Shown here in pieces: positions 32,001 through 45,300 of a stretch of 64,000 bases of DNA. Origin of the DNA: Anadara kagoshimensis. Taxonomy: Eukaryota; Mollusca; Bivalvia; Arcoida; Arcidae. Made by a program: the position numbers and the translations under genes. The notes below the pieces were generated by a model. It saw nothing but the letters and a program-made list of their open reading frames with translations. It was not told the DNA's origin and searched no databases. Each line of letters begins with the position of its first letter. The first letter of the stretch is position 1. The stretch covers positions 6,842,163 through 6,906,162 of the forward strand of contig CM037866.1 of assembly GCA_021292105.1 (NCBI GenBank), written 5' to 3'.

Positions 32001-35000
32001 GAATATCTAGATAAAAAAATTGGTTGGGTGTAGGTTGATGGAAAATAGAAAAGAGTAAATTCATTCAAACAAATGATAAACTATACAAATATGAATATAT
32101 AGATAAATATCTAAAATGAAATGGAAGCTCATTTACATGATCACACAAAAAAATGGCAAAATGGCAGATATATGAAAAAGCCAAAAATGGCAGATATATG
32201 AAAAAGCCAAAAAATGGCAGATATATGAAAAAGCAAAAACCAAATGAATAAATGATGTACAAACACAAAAGCAACTAAAGCACTAACTAGAGGGGAGAAA
32301 GCAGTTTGATCAGGACAATAAAGCAATGAATGACAGAAAATGAAAGCAATCAAGGGAGGTAATAAAGAAAATAGGAGTATAAGGGGAGATAATCAAAAGA
32401 AGATGAAAAAAGCTCTAAATCTAAGCCCACTAGCATGCAGATCCAGGAAGTTAAGCTCCACACCTTGCTTGCCAGTATTAGGATCGGAAACGGTTGTTCC
32501 AACAACGGTTAACCCGGATAATTCAGCCGCTTTTGCTACAGCACTGGCAAAATCTGCTTCCGTTAGGAATGAACCATCGCTTGAACTGGCTGCACTTGAA
32601 CGAGCGCTACTACAGTCTGTGTTGCTCTGGTCTGTCACACTGGCCCAGGAGGCTAAGGTGGACCCTAAATAAAACAAACCCCAATCTAATTTTTCTTCAT
32701 CTGGTCAATTCTTCATAATTTTTCGTTTTTTGTATTTTAAACAGAAAATAATATATTTCTTTTCATATTTTTATCTAAAACATGCAAATCCTAAAATTTT
32801 GGAAAAAATAATTAAAAAAAAAAAATCAATATTTTTTCATGATGGATGTGTGGGGGTCTAGACTAATCCATGAAACATGATGTACAGGGTGCTTCAAAAT
32901 AAATGAGCTTCCATTCTCATGAAATTTCTGATGGTTGCTGTTTCATGACATGAGCTTCCATTCTCATGATCATGAACTTTCATTCTCATGATCATGAACT
33001 TTCTGATGGTCGCTGTTTCATGACATGAGCTTCCATTTTCATGAATTTTCTGATGTTTGCTTTTTCCATGATATAATGTATACAATATGAAAATTATTAT
33101 TTTATGAAAATACTGTCATTTTTGCAATGATGATTTCACAATAACTATTCAACAACATCAAATGAAAATGAATGATAAAATGGCTCGCCAGTTGATCAAA
33201 CGATTTTGAATGATCCTTATTTCCATTTTTCTGGAAATATATGACAATTGTAACGATTCATCTACCTTTGATCGTCAACCAATCAACTTCCCTTATTTTG
33301 TAAATATATAAGAATTTGAAAATAAGTCATCTACCTAGATTAAAGATGTGTATGTTACACACAAATTGTTCCAATTTCCCTTATTTTGAAAATATACAAA
33401 AGACTATGTAACGGTTCATCTAACTTGGGTTCAAGTTTTGATGGTTCTCTTGTATGAGTATTGCATTTGTCTTTTTGTTTGGTGGTGTGTGCTCATTTTC
33501 TTTCTTGTTTTTGTGCATATTTTTTTTCATATATTTTGCAAATGCAGATTCTGAGGCGGCAGCAACTTGGGAGAGAGAGAGAGAAATTAAAATTAAATGA
33601 AAAAAAATTAAAGATTATACAACAACGAAAATTAAGAGACACCGTTTACCGACAAAGGGGAGACAACTGTGCATAACACTACTATATATAGATAAAAGAT
33701 GGAGGAAGTGCAGGCATAATATACTACATATTGTATACTGTGAATCGGGGAAATTTTCCTATCGATTAATTTTCGCAAGTTTTTAAAGTTAATTGACAAC
33801 TTCTGTGTACTGTATAAAAAAAGAAACATACTCGAGGAAACAATATTTGTGATTTTCACCGTGACTCTTGTACTGCCAGTATATTTTCTCGGCGAAAAGT
33901 TCTTATTTTTTCTTTTTCACTTTCCCTACAGTCAGAACCGTGGAAATTTCTCGAAATAGTTTAAAAATAAAAAACCGCGAAAGTTTCCCTACTGCTAATA
34001 TTTTTTCTTATACAGTATCAGATTCCCGATGATAATCAGTCCAAAAGCAAACGAACTGAATTATGGTATTTTTTGCAGAGAAGTGACATTTGAAGTTTTT
34101 ACTTGCTGTCCTATGACAGTAAGTCAAAATGCAAATGAATTAAATGAATTTCCATGTTTTGTCATTTACATAGACAATTGAACTGAATTTTGGATTTTTT
34201 TTGCAGAGAAGTGACAGTTGGAAGTTTTTGCCTGCTGTCCAATGAGTCAGTTAAAATGCAAATGAATTATATTAATTTCCATGTCTTGTCAATCACATTA
34301 AAAAATGAAACACGGAAATTTCCCAATACACAGTATACTATTAAAGGATTTTAAGTGTTTTTAATACTTGGAATTTTATCAATTTTTGTGTTTGAAAAAA
34401 TAGAAAGGATATCCCAATACCTAGATTAAAAATATTGACATGCATTTAGAATAAACCATTGTCTACGTGTTATGATGTGAAAAGTTTTAACCTTGAAATT
34501 TAACCTTTGACCTTGAATAAGTAAATGGGTAAATTCAGGTGTGTGGGCCTATACCTTGGAAAGGTGGGCCTCCAAGAATATAGTTTCATTTTGTTCACTA
34601 AGCTTTACCATTTATTTCATATAAATAGAAGGTCAAATGAAAAGATCAAAGTTCAAAGGTGAAATTGCAAGGTCAAACTTTTCACATTATCAACATTTTT
34701 TTTTTTTTTTAAAGTTTTAATGTAACATATTAAACATGCAATTTAATTAAATTTATTAACTATATCAACCCCATTAATTCCTTTGGTATAACCCAGAACT
34801 CTTGAAGTATGCCACAATACATATATAGGGGGTAACCAAGGAATCAATAGCAAATGGTTGCCATGGCACAAGTTTTCATCTATGCTAGATGCTAGCATTA
34901 TAAGGCAGAGGAAACCAACTTCCTTTGTGTAAGCAATTGCATTTTTGGCAAGAACCTTGATATTAGGTGTCATTTAGTCGGCTTATACTAAAGCTGGTGA

Positions 35001-38000
35001 TGTCTCAATATAAGTGAGATTTTACTGCAATTAGGCCATTTTCAGTTACAGATGTTTAAATATTAATATAAAGTGAAATTAAAAAAAAAAGAAATGGTGA
35101 TGTCTCAATATAAGTGAAGTTTCACTTTTAGATGTTAACTATTTATATAAAGAGAAACTTACAAGAATGACAGTGGGTGATGTCTCAATATAAGTGAAAC
35201 AACAATGTACTTGTTAGTCCTTTCATTTGAGGTCGAGAAAGGTGTAATTAGGAATTAGGGTGCAAATTAGAACATAAAAGGTTAAAGGTCATTACCATAG
35301 TAACCACCACAAAAAATACAACTACTACGATATTAAATCTTCACATCAGATTACAACAAGTTAAAAAAAATTAATTACAGAAATTAATTAAATAATATTA
35401 ACAAAAGAAAATAAGTAAATAACAACAACTTTGCTTTGAAAAGTTCATCAACTCCTTTCTTCAGCAATTCCTGGATAAATTTTTTAATACTTTTTTTGTG
35501 TCTGTAACAAAGCCCTCCCCTCCTCCCAAAAACAGCTTCATCTAATGAATGCCTTGTTTCTTCAAAATTACTGCTCCATTTTTATAACCATTCTCAATCG
35601 ACTACGGTATGTAAATTTTTATGTCATTACCAGTTGGACATGTAGAAAATTAAGATTATTAGCGTGAACATGATTTTAATCCCATATGTCAAAGTGTTGT
35701 CAAAATGTGGAAGAATATTTCAAAGCAAAGTTATTTTCTGTCGTTTTCACATTTTCCACAAAATAAGAGTTTTATTTACATATAAAACAATAGTCATTAA
35801 ATTATCGGAAGAAATTTTAAAATTATTGGAAGAAATTTAAAAAATTTAACTTAAAAAAAAAAAAAAAAAATTTCCATGGGGAAAAAAAAAAAAAAACCCT
35901 CAAAGACCAAAATTTTCAAAGAATTATCATTCTGAAAAGAAAACGTTTCACTTGAAATGAATTTTACAGAAAGAAATATCTCACTTTAAAAACTTGAGGT
36001 ATCCATTTTTTTTTTGTGGAAAATGTATAAAAACAGAATTTTTTGTTAAAAAAGAAAGAAAGATTTCTCCCTAGTACCTGCGACATTACTGCCAGCCTCA
36101 TCATCATCATCATCATCATGACATTGACCATCACCCTCACCCTCGCCCTGACCTTCTGAGTCGCTGGGCGGGGCATTACCCTGGGGTTCTGGCTCGGATT
36201 CTGACTCACCAACATAATCATGACCTCCCTCTGACATTGGAGAGTCTGCATTGCGGTTGTAACCATCTACCGCAATATTAAGATGCTGGCCGCTATCACT
36301 GATTTCCAACCTGTAAAACCAAAGGATTTTTTTTAGACAAGATTTGTCTCCCTTTGTCCAATTTTTAAACTTTAATCATTTGGAGGAAAAGGAGCGATAG
36401 CAATCTTAATTTCTTCATATTGATTAAATAGTAAAAATAAATCAATTTATGATTAGAAAAATATTGTTTTTAGCTAAATCTTTTTTACAAATAAACAACA
36501 TGGACGATACACTCAAATAATATCTTTCAATTGAGACAGATTTTCAATTTATTTTCATTTAATTTAATTTTAATTAATTTTATATGACAAATTTTAATCT
36601 GATCTAATTTCAGGAAAATTTTCACTGTGTAAAAAAAAGATGCATAATGAAAACCAAGAAAAAATTGACACTGGACTTACCGAGCTGGGTACATTGGTGA
36701 ATGAATACATTCACTTGCAAGACTAGGTAATGAGGACTGACACGCCCTATCCATACATGCCCCGTCAGGGCCATGGAAATTGCTTCCTGAACACATTGTC
36801 ACTTGTGGCGGTAAAACTCCGCCCCTTTCCATGTCATTATTGTATTGACACATATCGCCCTCGCGTGGGGGCTGTGTTATTCTATATGATGTCAATGGGG
36901 GTATAGAACATTGTTCTTGATCACTATGACACGCCCGGTTACCGCATGTCCGGTAATCGACAGGCGTCCCCCGTGCAGGGTGTGAACACGCTATTGTCCT
37001 TTGTCCCCAGGTATCCTGCCTGGGGGACTGAGCTCTCTGTAACATATTATATTGCTGATGAGGATACGGCAAACTGTCAAAATATTTTGGCGAATAGCAT
37101 CTGGCACATCCTGTATCGGAATATGCCGGCATGTTCCATCCCGATACTGGAGTCATATTATGTGGAACTGGACAGGAACACGAAGATATCTTTGATACTG
37201 GTGATAACGGACTTCTGTTAGCACTATTGCGGTTTGGATTAACTTCGGCATATTGTATAGAATTTGCCTGCGAATCACTTGATGTTCCAACTTCACTTGG
37301 AGGAGGATGCTCTGGGGGAGGAGGTAAAAACTCCGCCCAGTTCACCATAGCTTGTTTAGGTTGTACTAGTTTGTTTTGTGGTTTTTTGTCACGTTTTATT
37401 AAAAGTCCATTTTCATCAGTTGTGTGACTTCCACTGTCACTGGTCGGACTTTGCATGTGGTCACAATGATCATGATGGCAACCTTTGAAAATAAAATTAA
37501 TATCAAAATTAACAAAAACATATGATGTCAGTATAATTTTAAATTAAGAAAGCCAGAAAGCATTTGAGAAATGAAATATTCCATAATTATTTCAGAGGAA
37601 AGAGTTACAAAAAAGGGAACAAGACCCATACAGGATCCAAACATGCGTTGCTTGGCATTCTGTACATGAACTGACAGAACTTCAGATAGTCATTTTGTTG
37701 AGAAAAATTTGTCAAAAAATAACAATGATTCGCAAGCAATAATTTTGTAATTAAAATCATTGAATGTCTCAAAAAAAAAAGTGTATATATCATTGATTTG
37801 TGTAAAATGTAAAATAATATGCAATTTGGGAAATAATCATGGGAAAAAGTCAAAAGAGTTAAAAATACACAATGTCCCAAAATTTTTCGGGCAGATGGAC
37901 AGTCAAAGTCAAACAATTACTAAACTGTTTTTGCCTCTGGTAAGAAGATTATATTACCTGTATTTGGTCTGCTGTTGTCCGTGTTTGATTCTCCACTGCT

Positions 38001-39326
38001 GTGTTCATGTTTACAACAACTATCACCGGACCCACTGTTTTGTCCGATTGGACGGAACATGTGATCTGAGGAATGGACAGATTGACTGGGATTTCCGGCG
38101 TTTATTAATGTCGTTGTTGCATATGGAGCAACGGGATCTTGGTGATAAAATGTCTTCATCTGCGGGATGTTGTAAATATTCTGATCCTGCATCTCCAAAT
38201 CTTTATCCAGGAGATTAGTGACCTCCGGTGACATACTTCCTGTCATGCCTACAAATATAAAATATGAAAATTATGAAATGAAATATGAAAACACAGCAAT
38301 TATAAACAAAAGTGACAGCAAATATCACCTGTATGGATGCATCATTTATTTTATGGAGCTTTTCTCATAAATTTGACATTGAACACTTTGTGCAGTTGTG
38401 CTTATAAGAAACTTAATTATGAAAAAGAATAAACTAATTTTTAATATGAAATTATGAAAAATTTCAAAATTGACAAAAAGGGGAAAAAAACCCTCATTCT
38501 TTGCATTTGAAAGATCAAAATCACAATGCCCTTTAGGAATAATTATTGTAATAGAAGAGAAAGGGGTCAGTTTTGTGGAGGAAGTTTCATACTTACAGAC
38601 ATGGGCATCTTTTTGGCCATATCCATTTCTATAAAATGTACTACAATTTCTTACTTCATCTGTTTTATGGTGCATTGGAACTACAAAAGAAATAGTATAT
38701 GTATCATTATCAAAATCAAGCATTGATATAAATTACCAGAAGACTTGGTTGTCTGAATGCCTCATTTTAAAGAGCTTGTCCAAAAAACTTGACACTAGAT
38801 GCTGATGACAACACTAAGGGTATAATGGTATCCTCTGGACACTCCAGTTTTTTCTACCATCACAAAACTGACCACTTCCATAGTAATCATTAACTGTGAA
38901 ACAATCTTCACTGGAGAGTACCACATCTTTATTTCATTGCAATAAAAACAGGTGATGTCTCAATATAAGTTTTAATATATAAGACTTCTGAAATGAGGAT
39001 GTCTCAATATAAATTACTTTTCGATACTTACCACTATACATTCCATTCTGCATCATCTTTTTCTTGTTCTTTCTTTTACGACACAACCATATACTAAAGA
39101 TACACAGAGCTAGCCACACAGTGCCACCGATTGTTCCTATCAGCATACCAATAAACCATGGTTCCTTCATGATACTAGGTTCTTCTGGACCTGAAAAATT
39201 TAAGAAGACATATACCAATGAACCATGTCAACTTAATGGTACCAATGGTTTCTCGGACCTGGATGACTAAGGTGAGGTGTATCTGATTGACATCCAGAGT
39301 TTTAGGTCCACTTGTGGCCAATGTGC

Positions 39327-39368
<42 letters not shown>

Positions 39369-42300
39369 CAATAAAATGAGAGCGAGAGAGAGAAGTGTTA
39401 TAGTGGCTAAAGAAATAGGACCATGCAGTGTGATATTACAAAAATAAATTAAATTAATAACAGTTGTAAATGAAAGAAAAAATAACTTTTTCTTAAAAAT
39501 AAAATGATGAAAAAATGACAGTAATATTAAAGGTAAGAGGAAATTTATAAGAAAATGATGAAAATAAAAAAAAGGTTAAAAATCAAAAAAATAAATGATG
39601 AATGTTAATAAATAAATAAATATATAATTTTTAAAATAATAAATATAAATGGACAATAAAAGAAAAATAAAAAAATAAATAAATGATGAATGTTAATAAA
39701 TAAATAAATATATTATTTGAAAAATAATAAATATAAATGGAAAATAAAAGAAATTTCTAGGGGTATCAACAAAACTTATATGAACTCTGCTTTAAAATGT
39801 GCAAAGTGTTTAGATTATATAACCATAAATCTATCTTTAGATAATTGCACATACATGTGCAGCTAATGCACATAGATGCATTTTATTGTCGCAAAAAAAG
39901 GGGGGTCCCACATGTGAGAATTTTGTTAATTATTACGCTGCCTGTTTTTCGTTAAACGCTAATTAAATTCACAGTTTTAAGAAGGCAATAAAAGCACAAG
40001 CGTTTAACACACAATGATTTGCATCACGCTTAGGACTTCATTTTCACGCATTTCTGATGACATTAATTAATTTAATTAAGCCTGCATTAAGAAAATGTTT
40101 CTTTTTTTCCCGAATAAAAAGCTTTCTTCATTTCAAATCATTCTTTAGCGAAAAAAACTAAAATCGGAAAAAATAAAAAAAGCGAAAACGAAGTATTCCC
40201 AGATGAAATATTCTTTATTACCCAATGATTAAGAGGTTCCTATTGCGTCTGACATGCCATGAAAATGTTAATTTACTGCGGGATTAGAGCGATGGAATTC
40301 TGCGGTATATGTTATTGGATGTGCATGTTGCAGAGTGAGTGATTGTCTTAATTGAAGACTTTTATCAAAATGTGATTTCGGCTATCAGAGAGATGCATTG
40401 TTTACAAAAACGACTTTATTGCCTCCGTCCTAACAATAGCCACGTCGTCGATTCTTTGTTATCCAAAATGTCAGAAAACCGGTGAAAAATACCCTTTGTT
40501 TGTTAAATATCGTATTATTTAGCTCATCCCAATGCTATCACGGTTTTCAACTTTTAATAGCCTAAAGACAATTGTGTTTAAAACCGTTACTAACATGACT
40601 GGAACAAAGCGAAATGAAAAAATTTCGTCATTTCCCTGGAGCTATGTTTTGTCCAATTTCTATCTGTTAAATAAAGACATCGTAATGTTATTTGGAATAT
40701 TTTAAAGAGTTGATAACCATCTATTCAAATTGACATTAGCTTAATTCCCAGGCAATTACTATTTGCCTCTGCCCTCGAGCTACGGCTCGTTTTTCAGTTA
40801 ATGAACGAAACATGAGTTTATATCTCGCAATAATTTTCATTCTTTTGTTTTTTTGACTCATTAGTTACCTAGAGTAACAACTTAACATTTTTCGAGCAGC
40901 GTGGAAAATTTGTTTCTGCATGATGTATCAATACTTCAAGATTGCCATAACGATATTAAGTTTGTTTTCAGATATTTTAAATTACTTTTTCTTCCCCCCA
41001 AAACAACAGTTTTTTAATATCACAGATATTGATGTTTTCCGCTAAAATGATCCACATCATACATAAATACCAAAATGAAAAACAAAAATTCAAATTTTCA
41101 TATGACAGTGATGATGTTATAATTTACTCTACCAATTTGAAGATAGTTAATGTAACTCAAGCGCGTGGCCTAGTGGTTAAGGCGTTGGACTCATGATTCG
41201 AAAGTCGTGGGTTCGATCCCTGGACTGGGCGATGTGTTGTGTCCTTGAGCAAGACACTTAATTTAGCATTGTTCCAGTTCACGTAGCTGAAAAATAAATA
41301 AGTACCAGCAAAATGCTGGGGGTTAACCCTGCGATGGACCGGCGTCCCATTCAGGGGAGAGTCTTGTACTCTCAGTCGCTTAATGCCACCGAAACCGGGA
41401 TAAGCTCCAGCCTGATGGGTCTAATGGCTCGGGACAGACTTTAACTTTTTTTTTTAATGTAACTCAGCCTTTTTTATAACAGATGCAAGTAAAATAAGAG
41501 AAAGAAATTTTTAACTGAAAAACACGTACATGTTCTTTGAAACAGCTGATGCAACAATACAAACAATACAAGTGAATGGTATATAAACAGGCAAGCAAGA
41601 AAAGAAAAAGTGCATTGAAAAAGATACTGTAGATCATTTTTATTTCGCAAGAGATTTATTTTAGCGTAAACTCGCAACTTATCCAATTCACGAATTCAAA
41701 TACCACGGGAATATTTCTAGCAAACAGAATTTCTATGTTGACATATCTATTTTGTATTCAATAAGATTCCAAATGCGAAATTTTTCTACTCGCGAAAAAT
41801 AAGTAATCTATAGTATTTGTATTTATTAAATATCACATTTACTCATTTTTTAATTTAATTTTTTTTTGTCATTGGATAGATTTAAAAAACATCAATAACT
41901 ATTAATATCTTTAATACCATTTTTTGTTTTGTATCTCTCATAAAATTGGCAGTCCCACCCTAAATAAATTGTTTCATAGCACTTCTCAAATTTGCAAATT
42001 ATGATATAATAAAATTTCAAGCCCGACACGGAGCAAGATGTTGACTACTAAAAACTTTTGAAAATTTCCTTTTGCTCCAGAATACAAAAACTGCTAAAAA
42101 TTACCAAACCAGGACTAAACATCATCTCTGAAGAAAATTTTAATAACTGCATACACCGATATAGGAATTCATTAGTATTCTGGACATGATATGACTAGGA
42201 TTTCAGAAAACTGTCTGGACATCTCGACGACAGCAGAATTCTAAATAATTGTCTGGAAAGCCTAATTACAGATTAAAATCTGCAATATTCAACATTTGCG

Positions 42301-45300
42301 TTGTCGTTGAAAAATGAACACAAAAAAATTTTCAATGGGGAATTATGTAATATCGGTTCATTTTATTCATTTAGATCAGGTCCTCGTCGTTTATTCGCCG
42401 TGAAATGTCATCTATTACAATTCTTAACTAACGGAATTCATCATCAGAAAAAAGGGGAAAAACGTTACTTGAATTTCTGATCACATGACTCATTTCTCTG
42501 TTTTTGTAAAATTAATGACATAACATCTGCTCCGGGATTACAACGAGAATCTCATAAGCTAGGAAACAAATTTTCCATGAATTTTGAACAACTGATATTT
42601 ATCAAAAGAAGACCAAACTTGAGTCGAATGAAAGAGTCTGTTTACAAGCGACGAGAAAAATCTGATTTTTGGGGGCATCTCCAGTAAAATCTTGATTTTC
42701 AACTTGTAGAATGGAGTAATGGAGTTTTATGCCCAAGTTAAGCTTCTTTCACTTATCTCGAGGTAGTCAGATCTGGGATGGAAAGAGGAGAAATCCACCC
42801 ACATTTAGCAAGTGAACTGTCAAACTTTTCTCACACTTGAATCTGTCACGAGTGGGATTGAAGCCTAGTCCGCGAGAGGCACTGTGTTTCACAGTGTGCT
42901 CTTTAGTCCACTTGGCCACCAAAGAGGCAGAAAGGTAAAGAAAGCACTGGTAACCATATATTGGTTGGAGTCAGGGATGGGTTAGGGGGTTGAAATTATT
43001 TTTCTACTTACCAACAATGTAGGCTTTACTGTAGGGTCCGACACCTTTACGAGTCCTGGCTGCAACCTTGATGGTATAGGTCATCCCCGCCCTCAGCCTC
43101 TTTATCAGTAGAGTGTTGGTGGTTCCGTTTGTAGACACGCTACAATTTTCCTTGCTGTCATTGCTTATGCAGCTCACCTGAAAAAAAGATGCAAAATTGA
43201 ATTATTTTATGATTCAATTCCCCTTTATTTCAAGGATTTTGATTGGTCTGACTTTTCAGTTATTTTTGCATAAAAGGACTGGCTCTAAGTGAAGTCAAAT
43301 TATTATAAATAACCCACAGAGATGTTTGAATTCTTGTGCTATAGCAATGCCAGTTAATTTTCTTGCTACGGCTGTATTGCTGTTTAAATTGATGATATGT
43401 TGTTTAAGAATTCTATGAATTGAATAATAAGAAAAGGAATTAAATTTTTTGTTTGTTATGGAAATGCCAACAAATTGAAGATTTTGCAATTCAAGATGAT
43501 TCACTGCCTAATTCACCACCAAATTATGCTGTATAAGACACTTGATTTTCTTGTAAAAATGTGATTTAGGTAATTTGTAATGTAAATGTAATGTTTGACA
43601 CAAATAATATAATATTATGAGGTACTGGTCACAATGAACTCCATGTTAACCTGATTATCAAGCATGACAAAATTATGCTCACCTCGTAACCCTGGATATC
43701 TCCATTCCGTTTTTCTTTTGGTGGGGGCAGCCACTGAACATTAAGTCCAGAATCCCCTTCTTTGTGGACAATGATGTTATCGGGTGAAGCCGTCGGAGCT
43801 GATTCTCCTGTCTGTAAACGAAATGGACTACTGCAGTCGGAATGGAATTTTCCATGATAGGCCATGACACAAACTTCGTACATTGTGTAACTTTCCAAGT
43901 TGGTCAGAGTACTTGATCGGTATAGACGATTTACAGGTGTCGACATGGTCTCCCCCTTCACCAGATTTTCGGCGTTCAACACCTTGGTATATTTGACCTC
44001 AAATCTCTGTATAATGTCTGTAACATCCATATCAACCTGCCATGGAGAAAAATAATGTTTTTCAATTTTTTTTCGAATTACAAGATTCAATGGAAAAAAC
44101 CCTACTGTAACATAGAAGATCAGTTTATAAGGTCTTTTCTGAAAACCCATGCAACTTGTAACATCCATATCAACCTGCCATGGAGAAAAATAATGTTTTT
44201 TCACTTTTTATTCGATAACAAAAGCCATTGGAAAAAGATATGTCCAACCTACTGTAACATAGGGGATCAGTTTTTAAGATCTTTTCTAAAAACCCCTGCA
44301 ACTTTCATTTCTAACTGCTGATTGCTTTGCGAAAGAACAATCACTGCCTATTTTGAAGTCTTAATCAGACCTGACCAGGTTTCAACTAACTGGTTTAAAT
44401 GTTATGTGTTGTTAGCAGAAAGGGTGAGTTTTATCAGCTAATGCCCAAAACACCATAAAAGGGAGAGGATTAAAAAAGTTGTTCTAAGGACTGTTATATT
44501 AGTCTCTTATTAAACCTGCATATTGATCATGAAGAAACATTCTCCATTTAAAAACCTAGTCCGAGATTGATCTTATGACCTTCAAAACCAAAGGATCTAA
44601 TTTTTACTTTTACATTTCTTAGCTTAGACCCTGCTTGGGATCTGGCCCATAACATCTCACATTTGTAGTACATTCTGTACCAGATGGTTCTCCAAATAAA
44701 GGAAGAAATTAATCCTGTATTATTTACTTACCGACCAAAATGCCTTGATTGCACTTGAATTAATAGCTTGTAGTTTTTCCATTTCCACGGTAACTTTCTT
44801 CAACTTTCGTTGAATTTCCTCCCTTGTATAGGTGTCAACAGTTGAAACAAACTGTGGTGTACCTACAAATAATTACATGTACAGTAAAACCTTGTTATAA
44901 TGCCCCAATTACTACCACTACTTGTGGTGCCACACATGAAAACTCAACTTCCTGTGGTGCCACACATGAAAACTCAACTTCCTGTGGTGCCACACATGAA
45001 AACTCAACTTCCTGTGGTGCCACACATGAAAACTGTATATTTGGTCTTTAACTCAACAACTTGAACAAGCCATGTTCTGTACCAAATATATCAAACCTGG
45101 TTTTCATATCGTAAATGGGTCTGACAATGGAAAAGTAGCAGATTTCCAAATTCTTGGCCCTTTTGTAAATGTGCACACTTATTGATCATTTCACCTTTCA
45201 CTAGGGGTTTGAATCCCACTTGGGACAGTTCCTAGTTTGAGAGAGTTTGCCCGTTTGCTCGCTGATGGTTGGTAGTTTTCGCTGGACGCTCCAGGTTCCT

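Noticed and set aside
32340-32718. Plus-strand open frames of 110 and 74 codons
   Set aside because: Antisense to the conserved robo serine-block exon.
37131-37427. Plus-strand open frames opposite the large robo exon (also 36946-37221)
   Set aside because: Shadows of the minus-strand exon, which has the CC2 motif and agreeing splice phases.
41158-41232. Possible functional tRNA gene
   Set aside because: The tRNA-like head is followed by a long SINE body with known-type 3' parts, and a full cloverleaf cannot be formed convincingly; it is a SINE.
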